Assembly (NCBI GenBank): GCA_026120185.1
Contig: JANUWF010002208.1
Span: forward strand, 2,852,001 to 2,916,000
Length of the DNA stretch: 64,000 nucleotides
Source: Voacanga thouarsii
Taxonomy: Eukaryota; Streptophyta; Magnoliopsida; Gentianales; Apocynaceae
Reading direction: 5' to 3'
Part shown: positions 1-10,301 of the stretch, in pieces
How positions within the stretch are numbered: position 1 is the first letter of the stretch
Layout of the letters: every line of letters begins with the position of its first letter
The notes under the pieces: model-generated
What the model was told of the DNA's origin: nothing
What the model saw: only the letters and a program-made list of their open reading frames with translations
The model's database searches: none
Made by a program: the position numbers and the translations under genes

Positions 1-251
1 GAAATTAGCTTATGTGTTTTGGTCATGTTAGCTTGATTGACAAATTTATTAATTTAATCAAAATATAGGATTCCATGGATTGGGAAACGAAGTGGAATTT
101 ATTTAAGTAGATTCATGACTTGTGAAACGATTGAATTTTACTTTATATTCCGTCACGATGCCAAGAAAATAATTGGTTATGATAAGTATTAGATGATTCA
201 TGATATACTTTTGAGAATAACTATTTAATTACATGTTTTTCTCTTCATGAG

Positions 252-293
<42 letters not shown>

Positions 294-517
294 TATTTTT
301 ATCTCTTTATCAATTTATTAGGTCGGTTAAATAATGAATGAAAAGTAATAGTGTGTACTTGTTCCTTTGAGGATCAATACTCGTTAATTCCATCTACTAT
401 ACTTGCGATGAGTATACTTACTCATATGTATATTTTGGGATTAATGTTTTAATGAAAATTTGACTAAGGAATAGATTTAAATTTGATGATTTTTATACAC
501 CCAAAATTTACGCATCA
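1..517 (+). mobile_element. LTR J, 3' part of a gypsy LTR (B/C/G family)
   Basis: The stretch matches, by eye, the 3' thirds of the LTRs ending at 45281, 49848 and 54362 and, in reverse complement, those at 16697 and 42660. Shared words include GATTCCATGGATTGG, ATTGAATTTTACT and TGAGGATCAATACTCGTTAAT. It ends in the family terminus ACGCATCA at 517, and copia gag sequence starts directly after it. It is therefore the right-hand LTR (or a solo LTR) of an element inserted in copia I, and its start lies outside the window. The expected 5-bp target duplicate on the right is ATTGA (518-522); its partner cannot be seen. It is untranslated. Confidence 0.8.
252..289. repeat. (TA)n microsatellite in LTR J
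   Basis: An uninterrupted TA run of about 18 units. The sibling LTRs have only a short ATATAT at this place, so the run expanded in this copy. Confidence 0.95.
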
Positions 518-539
518 ATTGACCATAAAGGACTTAACA

Positions 540-1262
540 TCTGCAGTACAGGTTGACATGCCAGTACCAACTGAAAGAAATCCTGTAGTAGATGAGATTA
601 CCACGTGGGATGAACGAAACGATGTAATCATGGGGTAATTTTGTCAGTTTTGACAAATACTCTCTTTGATGTCTACTGTTCTGATTCCTATATAGTAAAG
701 AGGCTATGGTATGAATTGGATATGAAATATAATACCAAAGACCAAGGTCTTGAGAAGTATTCTATTTCTAAATTCCTAAAATTTTAGATAGTTGGGGGGC
801 AAATCTATGACTGAACAGACTCAAGAGCTAATGTTGATTATTCACTCGTTTTATGAAGTGGATATGGAACTTTTTGAGAAGTTTTAAGTGATGTTAGTAA
901 TAGAAAAATTTTCTAAGTCTTGAGAGGACTTTGATATGTCTCTAAAGCACAAGACCAAGAAAATTTCTCTAGATGACCAGATGAAATCAATATCTATTGA
1001 AGAGCAGCATAGGGAGAGTAGTCATACTATACCTAGGGAGTCTAAGGTCCATGTGGTGACTACTAGAAAGAAAAACAATAGTCAAAGAAATATGGGGGTT
1101 AATTCTAACTCTAAAAATATAAACAAGGCAAAAGGAAAGAGGGGAAAAAACTAAAGGTAAACAAACCTTATTGGAATTGTGGTCAAGTTCGGCATTGGGC
1201 TAAAGATTGTCCGTCCAAGAATTCTAAAGTCAAACAAGGATCAAATTTTGAAGCACAAATCA
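540..1262 (+). pseudogene. copia I gag remnant with zinc knuckle
   Basis: Gag forms the virus-like particle of the retrotransposon. Translation in changing frames gives the capsid block characteristic of plant copia Gag. The longest open piece is 936-1154, starting SLKHKTKKISLDDQ and followed by SISIEEQHR, the usual helix before the basic linker. A CCHC-type knuckle follows at 1166-1210, read as YWNCGQVRHWAKDC. The first Cys position is Tyr, a change explicable as TGT to TAT, so the zinc site is broken. Several stops interrupt the part before 936. The start is missing because LTR J replaces it. Confidence 0.75.
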
Positions 1263-1608
1263 ACATGGTGGTAGAGTATAATAGTCAAATGGAAGTTGAT
1301 TTGAGTACACTTCTTGTTGAGGTTTGTACCATTGATGCTAGAACATGTATCACTACTACTAATACTGAAGAAATGTATTTTTTTATTAACCCAGAAGTCC
1401 TTACTATTTATGAGTCATTTGAATAGTTGGTTAATACTAGAGCAAATGTGCATGTTTGTCCTAATAAATTGCTTTTTAGGTCTTACCAGTCAATTGAAGG
1501 AAAAACTGTGAAAATGGGAAACTTAACTATAGCCAATGTGTTGGGGATTGGATGTGTGGATATAAGGTTTCCTTTAGAGTGTATTCTGTCTTTTCTTTAG
1601 GTGTATCA
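1263..1608 (+). pseudogene. copia I protease remnant
   Basis: After the zinc knuckle the frame reads toward a retropepsin-like segment around 1425-1600, with VNTRANVHVC and then KTVKMGNLTIANVLGIG. In this family the active site is normally D-T/S-G; here it reads NTR, so the catalytic Asp and Gly are lost. A TAG at 1425-1427 stands where the family usually has Trp. The segment stops at 1608, where L1 is inserted. It resumes at 5931, where degraded bases still code for the phrase ILSGS before the GAG-pre-integrase domain. Confidence 0.65.
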
Positions 1609-3925
1609 TGTAACACCTCTGAAGCCTAGGCCCGCCAGGGCCGGGGATGTCGCCCCATCCAGAGGACAAGGGGTCTTTATAACTAGGTCACACAAACAAA
1701 TAGCGGAATAAAAATAATATTTAACTTAAAAAGTTATTACAACCCAGAGAAAACTTCAAGAATAAATCCATGAATTCCTAAAACAAAAAACATAAATAAA
1801 ATTATCCACTCATGCCTCCCCAAAGCAATACATAGAATCAAAAGACTCATTCTCTTCCAGAGCAGATATTACTAGCCACTCAACTCCACAGCAGGATCAT
1901 CCTGAAATCATGATAGAAAGGTGATAAGACAGAAATCTCAGTAAGTCCGTGTGTGCTTTGGGTGTTTAGTGAAATCAGTTCGTGGATGCAAAGTGTGAAA
2001 CTTTTATAAGAGAAGCATTGGCAAGTATCAAGTATTAGTCAAAAGTAAGAGTGGCGTTTTGGCTTATCTAGCCATACACAAGTAATGAAATCAACCACTC
2101 GAAAGAAAGGGATATGGGTTACCACACGTTGGGCCCTATAACCGGTCAGAATGCCGACACTTTGTGCAGATTGACAAAAGTAGGTGATCGGCCTACTGGG
2201 CAAGATATTCCTCATTCTCTATACCCAAACAACAACCGGGTGTCTATTCCGGCAAAATACAGTCACTTGACTGAAAACAAACTGCTAGCTCGGACCGGCA
2301 CGACTCACTGGACTGACATCTTATCTAGGAAGGACTCACCCCTCAGAGGTGGCCACCTGCTGAGAGACTTACCCTAACCCTTCAAAGACTAATCCTAGTA
2401 GTCCACCCTTATTGAGTACTCAACGACGTTTCCCACTTGGGATAAAATGAACAAAGTATTGCTCTTCACGAAATAGTAATTTGAGGGTTTCCAAAGTTTT
2501 GGGAACAATCAGTTTTAGAAAGAGTTTTAAGTTTGGAAAATCTGCTCAGTAACTTTTAAATAATTTAAGTGTTGGAAATAAGAACAAATTCAACCCTCAA
2601 TTGCCTTCAAATAAACGAGTGTCCATACACTCCATATTTAGCTTGCCATAAGGAAAACATTTCACATCGATAGGTTTTATGCAGGAGCTTACCTGATTCT
2701 TGCTCACAACAACAAGGTCTCGAACAGCTGACCTAACCCCACATGGGTAAATACAAATCTTAATTAGATTCAAGCTACAATCCACTTCCTCAATTTTAAA
2801 TCAACTCATTTCACTACTACCATGATCCTAGTGTCCCAAGCTTTAAGGCAAAATAATAAATAAGTAGGTTTATAAGCTAAGTTTAATTTGTTATTTAAAA
2901 TAATTAATGGTTTGGGAAATAAATCCTAATAAGTTGAAAGTTTAAATCTTGTTAAGGAAAATTTAGAGTTTATTTGATCAAGAGTCATAGGTGGTACTAG
3001 GTAAAATAGTGATTTAATGATAGTCTAGTTGTTAGAAAATAGTTGATAGCTAGAACTAGTGAAGATTAAATTTAATGAGTCTTGTTTGGAAAATAATAAG
3101 TAAATCCTTAAGGGGTTTTGATTTAATAATTATTTTACTAATTATAAATCTTTTTCATAAAGGCTTAAATTGATTTCTTTATTTTTAATAATATTTATTT
3201 ATTTTACTTTCTAGCAAAAATCATTATTTATTTGGCTAAAATATCATTTATATGTATAATAATTCCAAATCTACCCTTCCTAGGGTTTTTCGAAATTTAC
3301 TAGCAAAATTATTATTGAATGTTTTATTCATGAACTAAAATTAGCTTAGGAACAACTAGATCATGATCAAGATTCTATGGCCAACCACAATCAATAACAT
3401 ACACAATCCTTCGATTCATCAAATCATCCAAATCTTGCATCTAGGCATAGATCCAAATTTATTAAGACATGATTTAACCATTACTAGCATAAACATGATC
3501 ATGGCTTCAATAATCTAATCATGCATAAACTCCTATTCACCAAAGGTGACATAATCTCTAGCATGCTTCTTCACAAATACTACCTATGACATGCATCAAC
3601 CCTCAAATCATCATACAATCATCCAAGATGAACCTTTCATGCATAAATCCCATCTCCTTCACAATCATACAATTGCTCATGCTTCAATCTCAACAATAAA
3701 TATATATACTCAAATCCTATCACCATCCACCTACTAACAACATCATCCTAGAGACATGATTCTAGAGTTTACAAGGAAGATTGAAGGTACTTACTTGATT
3801 GATGAATGTCTTGAAGGAGTTTGGAATAGATCTCAACTCCTAGATGGCTAATCTTGTCCAAGAGAGGTGGCGAAAGCATGGTCATGGAAAAAGAGACCAT
3901 TCGGCCAAGGGAGGGAATTTCGGCC

Positions 3926-3927
<2 letters not shown>

Positions 3928-3975
<48 letters not shown>
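3928..3975. repeat. (GA)n microsatellite in L1
   Basis: A pure GA run of about 24 units just after the word GAATTTCGGCCAT. A shorter run lies at the equivalent site in L2 (40151-40188) and L3 (57604-57622). Confidence 0.95.
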
Positions 3976-3978
<3 letters not shown>

Positions 3979-5613
3979 AGAAGAGATCATTAGTATGCTT
4001 ATTCATATAGGTTTTCATTAGAGATCAAGTTTGGAGAAGATGAAGTTGTTAGAATAAGTTTACCTTGAAGATGTTCTTGTCCTTCACAAAATTTTCTGGT
4101 TTTTGATCCAAAGTAGCAAGATGATTTGTGGAGTTTGATGTTAATAAGGGTGTTGATGGATTCACAGCAAGGAGTAGATCAAATCTGGAGATTTTCGTGA
4201 GGGTTTGAAGTGGTTTGGAGGTGTATTAGGTGTAAGAAGGTAGTAGGTGTTCTTGGTGTAGTGTGTGTGTTCTTGGTAGCTAGAGAAAATCGAGAGAGAG
4301 AGAAGAGGAAGCTGCCGAATTTCTGTGGAATTGGGGTTGCCGAAATTCTGTAGGGTTTAGGGAGTGATTTCTCTGATTTGGAAGGGAAAGGAAAGGTTAG
4401 TTGTTACAATCCTTGAAGAATATTTTTAGGAAGAGAATTTGGAAAGTAAATATTCTAGGATATCTTGATTTTTCTGGACAGCTTTGAAGTCTCCTATGGC
4501 CGACTGAATTGTGTGGCTTTTCTGAGGAATTAAAGCTGGTTCTACAAGGCTTATGATGACCGAAATTAAGGGGTACAAAGACGAAGAAGAAGTCTGGCCA
4601 ATTGAGCAAGATATCATGGAAGGTTGCTAAATAAGATGGCTGAAATTTTGGAAGGTAATCAAGCTAAATTGCAGGGATTTGTTGGAGAGATTTTCGGACA
4701 GCCATTGATGGAATTTCGTGCAGAAGCTCAAAGGAAACAATGGAGCTCTGTTAATGGTGGTTTAAGGGAGGTTTTGACAGAAGTAGGTTGGCATTTTCGG
4801 TTGGAGGAGAAATGGAAAGCAAGCTGGAAAATTCCTGCACAACCATTTTCGCTGCATAGGAATTTTGTCTGGCAGAATTTCGTCTGCCACTTCCAGCCGA
4901 TTTGCAGCGAGCTGGGAGGAGGGTTTTAGGGGTATTCAAGGCTGGTTTCCAGCCTTCTTCATGGAGGAAAAACATGGCTAAGGTGCTGCACAAAATCTGG
5001 AAGAAAACAGCTTGGTTTTAAGCCTCCAAGGCTGAGATTTTGCCCAGAATTTTCACTGGTTTTGCACAGCTTTTGTGCAGTCCGAAAATGGCAGAAATAA
5101 TTCATGTTTTGAGCTGATCTCAAGGCCATTTTTCTGGCAGCATTTGGAAGGAAATGTCAGCTAAGAAGTTCGACATTTTGAAGGTACACAAGCTAGAAAA
5201 TTTCAGCTCATTCCAAGGAGGAAGGTGAACTAGCTATAGAGTGAAATTTCAGCTAGCTTTCTAGAGGGATTTTTCCTCTTGAAATTTCCCACAATTCATT
5301 CACATTTTTCAGACCATGAGAAGCCTTTTACTAGGACATTTTGATCCTAAAAGACCTCCGCACTTTACTGAATTTTCTGGAAAGGAAAAGGATAGAACAC
5401 CTTGATCAAACTAAGGAGTTGAAAATTAAGAAAAACTAAAGATCAAGGGAGAATGAATTCCCTTTAGGAATTTCGAGAAGAACAATGGAGTGAAATGAGA
5501 ATTCTCCTAACATGTCTCTCCTAGGACATCATCACCACATTGATCTAGGCCCTTATGGCCGAAACCAACTCCCCCCAAGCAAAAATAAAATTTATTCTAG
5601 CTAGAGCTTCTAT

Positions 5614-5680
5614 GATGGAATTTGAACTCTAGACCTCAAGAATTAATTCTAAGGCTCTAACCACTAAACCACAACAACTC
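5614..5680 (-). promoter_or_regulatory. tRNA-like A-box/B-box block in L1
   Basis: On the minus strand the block reads GTGGTTTAGTGGTTAGAGCC, like the D arm and A box of a tRNA gene, and 30 bases further AGAGTTCAAATTCCAT, like a T arm and B box with one change in the GTTCGAATCC core. The spacing suits an internal RNA polymerase III promoter. Equivalent blocks are in L2 and L3. It is a tRNA-like relic, not a complete tRNA gene: no convincing acceptor stem is seen. Confidence 0.55.
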
Positions 5681-5930
5681 TTGTTGCTATTTCCACTAGA
5701 AAAATTATTTTCTATTCAATCCACAATCTATCTCCCTATTTTCACCTCGGCCAAAAATTACCATTTTGCCCCTCTCACACAATACTCACCAATAAAACTT
5801 CGAGACAATAAAACCCGAATCCAAAACACATAGAAATCATATGAAAATATATTTAACCATGAAATAAAATATGATATGCATCACAACCCCCTTACTCTAA
5901 GGTTGGTTTTGACCGGGGTTTCACATATCA

Positions 5931-6880
5931 TGTTTCAACAGTTCGTAGGAATATTCTCAGTGGTTCGTGTTTAGTTAGGAAGGGTTATGGAAACAATTTC
6001 AAATGTAATAAAGTAGTGATTATGCACTAAAATAATTTTGTTGGCAACAGTTATTTGTCAGATAGTTTATTTAAATTAAAATTTGAACCATTTATTCTGA
6101 TTTGAATAAAGCTTCTTCTATTGAGAATTTTGTTTATCTTATGGTACATACGGTTGAATCTACTGATATTTAGCATAGTAGACTAGGACTTTTAAATTTA
6201 GATTCTATTAAAAGAATGATAAATTTAAATTTGATTCCTAAACATACTATTGACAAGAAAAACAAATGTTAAGTATGTGTAGAAGCTAAAAAAAATTAGG
6301 AAACCCTATCATTTAATTGAAACGGATTCAGAAATACTTGATTTAGTTCACATAGACATTTGTAAGTTCAATGGTTTGTTGAGTAGGGATCATAAGAAAT
6401 ACTTTATTGCTTTTATTGATGATTGTAGTAGATATTGTCATATCTATTTACTTAAATATAAAGATAAAGTACTTGAAAAGTTTCTCATATTTAAAAATGA
6501 AGTTAGAACTTAAACTAGCAAGAAATTTAAAAGGTTAAGATCTGATAGAGGTGGACAGTATGGGTCTAATACATTTGTTGAATATTTTCAAAGTAATGAC
6601 ATAATTCATGTGAAAACACCCCTTATTCTCCCTAGTCAAATGGGATTGTTGAATGAAAAAATAAAATCTTTAAAAATATTGTTAACAGACTACTTTTGAA
6701 ATCTAGATTGCCTAAGTATATATGGGGTGAGGCTTTGAATACGGCTTTTCATATTCTGAATAGGGTCTCTTATAAACATAAAGAGGTAACTCCATTTGAA
6801 GTTTGGAAAGGTAGGAAACAAACTTAAAATACTTACATGTGTAGAGTTGTCTTGAAATAGTTTTAATCCCTGAACACAAA
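5931..6880 (+). pseudogene. copia I GAG-pre-integrase and integrase remnant
   Basis: Integrase inserts the cDNA into host DNA. The 6170-6250 part reads in frame RLGLLNLDSIKRMINLNLIP, the GAG-pre-integrase motif (usually LWHxRLGHxN). From about 6295 comes the core: LVHIDICKFNG with the first Asp, FIAFIDDCSRYCHIYLLKYK, then LRSDRGGQYGSNTFVEYF with the second Asp. The third acidic position lies near 6650, where the frame reads LLNEKIKS in place of the usual VAERxN; the Glu is kept in altered surroundings. Stops and frame changes follow, and the region breaks up near 6840. Confidence 0.75.
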
Positions 6881-6946
6881 AGAAAAAAGTTAGGACCAAT
6901 AACTGTTGATTCCATCTTTATTGGTTATATAGAAATAGGCTATGCT

Positions 6947-7960
6947 ATGAGATTTTTGGTAGTTAAGTCTAAAATACCTGACATAGATATTAACACAATT
7001 GTTCAATACCGCGATGCTACATTCTTTGAGGATGTGTTTTTCATAAAAATTGGTCAGCCTCAAGATATTTCTATTTTAGATACAACCTTAACATCTGATT
7101 CTATTCCTGATCACGTGGATAGGGTGAGAGATGTGAGGGTAGATCCAAGTAGTTCCAACACTCAAACTAAGGAATTGGAAGAACCTAGAAAGAGTAAGAG
7201 AGTTAATGTAGTCAAAGATTTTGAAAGTGACTTTGTCACTTACAATGTTCAGGATGAACTTTTAACCTTTCAAGAAGCCATGGCTTTCTCAGAAGTAAGG
7301 CATTAGAAAGAAGCTATCAAAAGCGAGATGAATTCCATTATCTCTAATAGGATATGAGAATTGGTTGATCTTCCTCTTGGGTGCACTACAATTGGATACA
7401 AATGGATTTTTAAGAAGAAACTCAAACTAGATAGAACTATTGATAGGTATAAGGCTATATTAGTTGCTAAGGTGTTCAGACAAAAAGAGAGAATAGACTA
7501 TTTTAATACCTACTTCCTATAGCGCATTTGACTACAATCCAAGTGTATGTTATATTAGCTTCTATATATGGCTTCACTATCTACCAAATGGATGCGAAAA
7601 TGGCTTTTCTTTATGGTGAACTTGAAGAAAAGATATATATAGATCAGCCTGACGGATTTGTAGCCAAAGTAAATGAGTGAAAAGTCTGTAAACTTGTTAA
7701 ATCCTTATATAGTCTAAAACAAGCGCCTAAACAATAGCATGAAAGGTTTGATAAGACTGTTTTGTCCTTTGGCTTCATCATAAATGAGAATGACAAGTAT
7801 GTCAACTTTAATGTCAAGGGTAATGCATGTATTATACTATGCCTGTATGTGGATGAAAATAAATGAGAATGAGAATGACAAGTGTGCCAGCTTCAATATT
7901 AAGGGTAATGCATGTACTATACTATGCCTATATGTGGATGATATTTTGCCATTTGGGTCC
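6947..7960 (+). pseudogene. copia I linker and reverse transcriptase remnant
   Basis: 6947-7306 is an open stretch covering the variable linker, with EEPRKSKRVNVVKDF matching the R-R/K-S-x-R-x-x-K motif ahead of copia RT. RT starts near 7309 (SEMNSIISNRI), then YKWIFKKKLKLD, a broken QMDAKMAFLYGEL-like block at 7590, and the catalytic LCLYVDDI at 7917-7945. The YVDD box is present once intact and once damaged because of a local duplication. Numerous stops (for example near 7349 and 7679) and frameshifts make it inactive. Confidence 0.8.
7784..7941. repeat. ~79-bp tandem duplication in copia I RT
   Basis: Two adjacent copies begin AATGAGAATGACAAGT and end TATGTGGATGA. They cover the segment just before and including the YVDD codons. 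The copies differ at about eight sites, so the duplication is not recent. Confidence 0.85.
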
Positions 7961-8760
7961 TGAAAGTAAGTTTGAAATGAAGGATATGGGAGTTGTAGAT
8001 ATGATTCTTGGTCTTAAGTTGATTCGCTCAACTAAGGGGATAACCATTTCTTAATTTCACTATGTTGAGAGTGTTTTTGAGAAATATGATTATCCAAATT
8101 ATAGAATTGCTAAAACTCCAAGTGACCCTTCTGTAGCTTTGTTCAAGAATGAAGATAGTATTCCTGTATCTCAATTAAGATATTCTCAAATTATTGGTAG
8201 CTTGCAATATCTTGCAAATGGCTCAAGACCAAATATTTAATTTTCTGTGTTTAAACTGGCTAGATATACAAGTTGTCATAGTCAGACTCATTGGGAGGCC
8301 TTGGATACAATACTAAGGTACTTAAAGAGAATAATTTTCCTTGAACTACATTATAGGATATTTCCTACTATACTCGAAGGGTACAGTGATGCAAGTTAGA
8401 TAGCTAAGAACTCTGGTAGCAATAGCTGCACTAGATATGTTTTTACATTAGGTAGTGGAGCGTCGCTGAGTTAGGTGCCTTGGATAATACTGGAACGGAA
8501 GCTAAGTGGCTGTATAGACTATTGTCCTCTTTGCCAATAATCAGCAAGCCTATTACTATTATATTTATGTATTATGACAGTCAAACTATAATCACAAAGA
8601 TAAAGAGTACCAAGTATAATTAAAAGACTAAGAGACACATTCAAGTTTAACTTAAGTCTATAAGGAAATTAGTATCTGAGAGGGTGGTGTCTGCTGATTT
8701 TATTAGATCCAAAGATAATATTGTAGACCCCCTAACTAAAGGACTAAAAACATCCTTATT
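7960..8760 (+). pseudogene. copia I RT thumb and RNase H remnant
   Basis: The frame continues with MKDMGVVDMILGLKLIRS, the conserved block after YVDD, then SQLRYSQIIGSLQYLANGSRPNI (the usual Y-x-x-x-I-G-S-L-x-Y block) and ARYTSCHSQTHWEALDTILRYLK. RNase H starts near 8380 with LEGYSDAS, keeping the Asp that begins the active site. It ends near 8740 with a degraded version of the NxADxxTKxL motif (IVDPLTKGL). RNase H removes the RNA template during cDNA synthesis. Many stops are present. Confidence 0.78.
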
Positions 8761-9339
8761 CCTTAAATCTAGATTGAGAGTGGGACTGATAACCTATCAA
8801 TGATTCATCTATGGTTGCAACCCAATTGACCAAGTGGAAATCCTACAAAGCAGTTCAATGTAGTATAAACATGCTGTCTAAGTGAAGTAGGCACCTATTT
8901 TAATACCGTTGTATCTAGGTCCTTTCTCTAAAGGCTAAAGGTGCGTTTACTGCAAGTTTAGTAAGAGTTTTAACTTTGAATGGGATCGAATCTTTTAGAC
9001 AGGATGCTAGCAATACATTTTTAGAGATCGCCAACTATATGAGTAATATTGTGTGGTCACAACTAAAGGGAATTGGGTTATCTCTTAATATACTTATGAG
9101 GCAAGATCAGGATACATGGCCATAACGTGTCAACCCTAAAGATTATCTCTATAGTCAATAATCTGTTGTTACTAATAGATGCTATTACATTCAAAGTTCA
9201 GATTCAAGGTATAAGTCCATCTGTTCCTGTGAGGGGATAAGTTAAATAACTTAAGCAGTGGTTGAAACTGGAAGGTACTATTATCGAAAGTAAATTATGT
9301 CAATTCTAAATAATCTTTAAATATGGATTTGTAGGGGAT
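8761..9339. other. copia I 3' untranslated tail, no gene seen
   Basis: Sequence between the end of RNase H and the 3' LTR. No open frame or RNA gene is visible. The last bases, GTAGGGGAT at 9331-9339, are the polypurine tract that primes plus-strand synthesis. Confidence 0.7.
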
Positions 9340-10301
9340 TGTTGAAAATAGGAACTTTAGGAGTTCACATTTTTGAACTCATAGTTAGTTAGCCTAAAGC
9401 AACTTTTGAGAGTTCTCCTTGACATGTTAGAGATTGTTTTTGACTATGGTAGAAACCATTTTAATGGTGAAAATTCGTAATTAAAAGACATTAAAGTTGA
9501 GTATTTAATCATTTGAGAACTTATGTTATACATGAATCCCACATGAGAAAAACTAAGAATTGTTAGAGCCTTTATATATTAAAAGGTTTTTCACAGACTT
9601 GAAATAAAGCCTAAAGTAGTAGTCTATACTACCACACACGTGCACGCGCTGCCTGCCTGGCTAGGCTCAGGCTTGGGCTCGAGCTTGGCCATGTTTCACA
9701 CTCTTTTTATTTCATTTTGTCCCAATTAATTTTAACTTGTATAGAAAATTGAGAGAAATGACGAAGCAATTTACTGATTGGATTAGGTCTCCTAGTCCGG
9801 ATCAGTTTCATGTGGGGCTATGTATATTCTTTTTCACAAATGAAAAATATATAGAACTGTCTCTCTGTTTCTCACAACTCTTTCTCCCTTTCTACTCTAT
9901 ATATTTTCTTACTTGTGAAACTAACAAATTGAGGAGGCTTTCGAGATGATCACTGTTGGTGTGCGTCCACAATGATCTGAGACCGTCCTATCCTGCAAGA
10001 AAAGTTGTTGTACCCATTGCACCAGTAAGTAGGATGGATAACTTCTTGAAGGTAAACCAGTATTAGACTGGTGTTTCAGACTACGGTTTGAGAGATATTA
10101 CTTCGATTTACATTTCGAATTCATTTATTCATTTGTTTATCTATTTTTATTATGGTTGGTTGTTTCCTACTTAGACTATTTGGCTTTGTCGGCATCTCTA
10201 ATAACTGATAATTATGTTTGTTAGAGCCCTGATCAGGTATAGCTAGTACTTGTTCAATTTCGTTAAATTGCCTGTCTGTGCTCTTCATTATTTCTCTAAC
10301 A
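9340..10301 (+). mobile_element. copia I 3' LTR
   Basis: Starts TGTTGAAAATAGG directly after the polypurine tract and ends TCTCTAACA, giving 962 bp with TG...CA ends. The partner 5' LTR is not in the window, so the right edge rests on the terminal CA only and could be off. A GC-richer patch with ACACACGTGCACGCGCTG lies at 9632-9680 within an otherwise AT-rich LTR. Confidence 0.65.

Larger units (their letters stand above)
1609..5925 (-). mobile_element. L1: 4.3-kb solo LTR, Tekay/Del-like
   Basis: Read on the minus strand it starts TGTGAAACCCCGGTC and ends GGTGTTACA, typical TG...CA LTR termini, and is flanked by a perfect 5-bp target duplication TATCA (1604-1608 and 5926-5930) inside copia I. 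It has no gag or pol and no internal terminal repeat, so it is a solo LTR left after recombination between two LTRs. L2 and L3 match it over nearly full length; L4 is a distant relative. Conserved landmarks are AGACCCCTTGTCC near the 3' end, a GA microsatellite, and a tRNA-like block. Very long LTRs with these termini are known in Tekay/Del chromoviruses, so the clade is inferred. Small ORFs inside (such as 2114-2377 and 4624-4929) are not kept in L2 or L3. Confidence 0.88.
518..10301 (+). mobile_element. Ty1/copia retrotransposon I, 5'-truncated, interrupted by L1
   Basis: Domains follow copia order on the plus strand: gag with zinc knuckle, protease, (L1 insertion), GAG-pre-integrase and integrase, reverse transcriptase, RNase H, a 0.55-kb untranslated tail, then a 3' LTR at 9340-10301. 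The 5' LTR and the start of gag are not in the window because LTR J occupies 1-517. Reading frame changes and stops occur throughout, so it cannot be autonomous. Integrase before RT is diagnostic of copia. By wording of gag and protease it resembles common plant copia families, but I do not assign a clade. Confidence 0.85.

Noticed and set aside
2114..2377. 87-codon ORF in L1 that looks compositionally normal
   Set aside because: The homologous part of L2 (38342 onward) and L3 has frameshifts and stops, so the frame is not conserved; it is LTR DNA.
3769..3990. Ser-Leu repeat ORF, also at 39991-40203
   Set aside because: Translation of the GA microsatellites in L1 and L2.
4624..4929. 101-codon ORF in L1
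   Set aside because: Not conserved in L2 or L3; lies in the word-repeat zone of the LTR.
5614..5680. A genuine tRNA gene
   Set aside because: The A and B boxes are tRNA-like, but no acceptor stem or proper anticodon arm could be formed in L1; kept only as a tRNA-like module.
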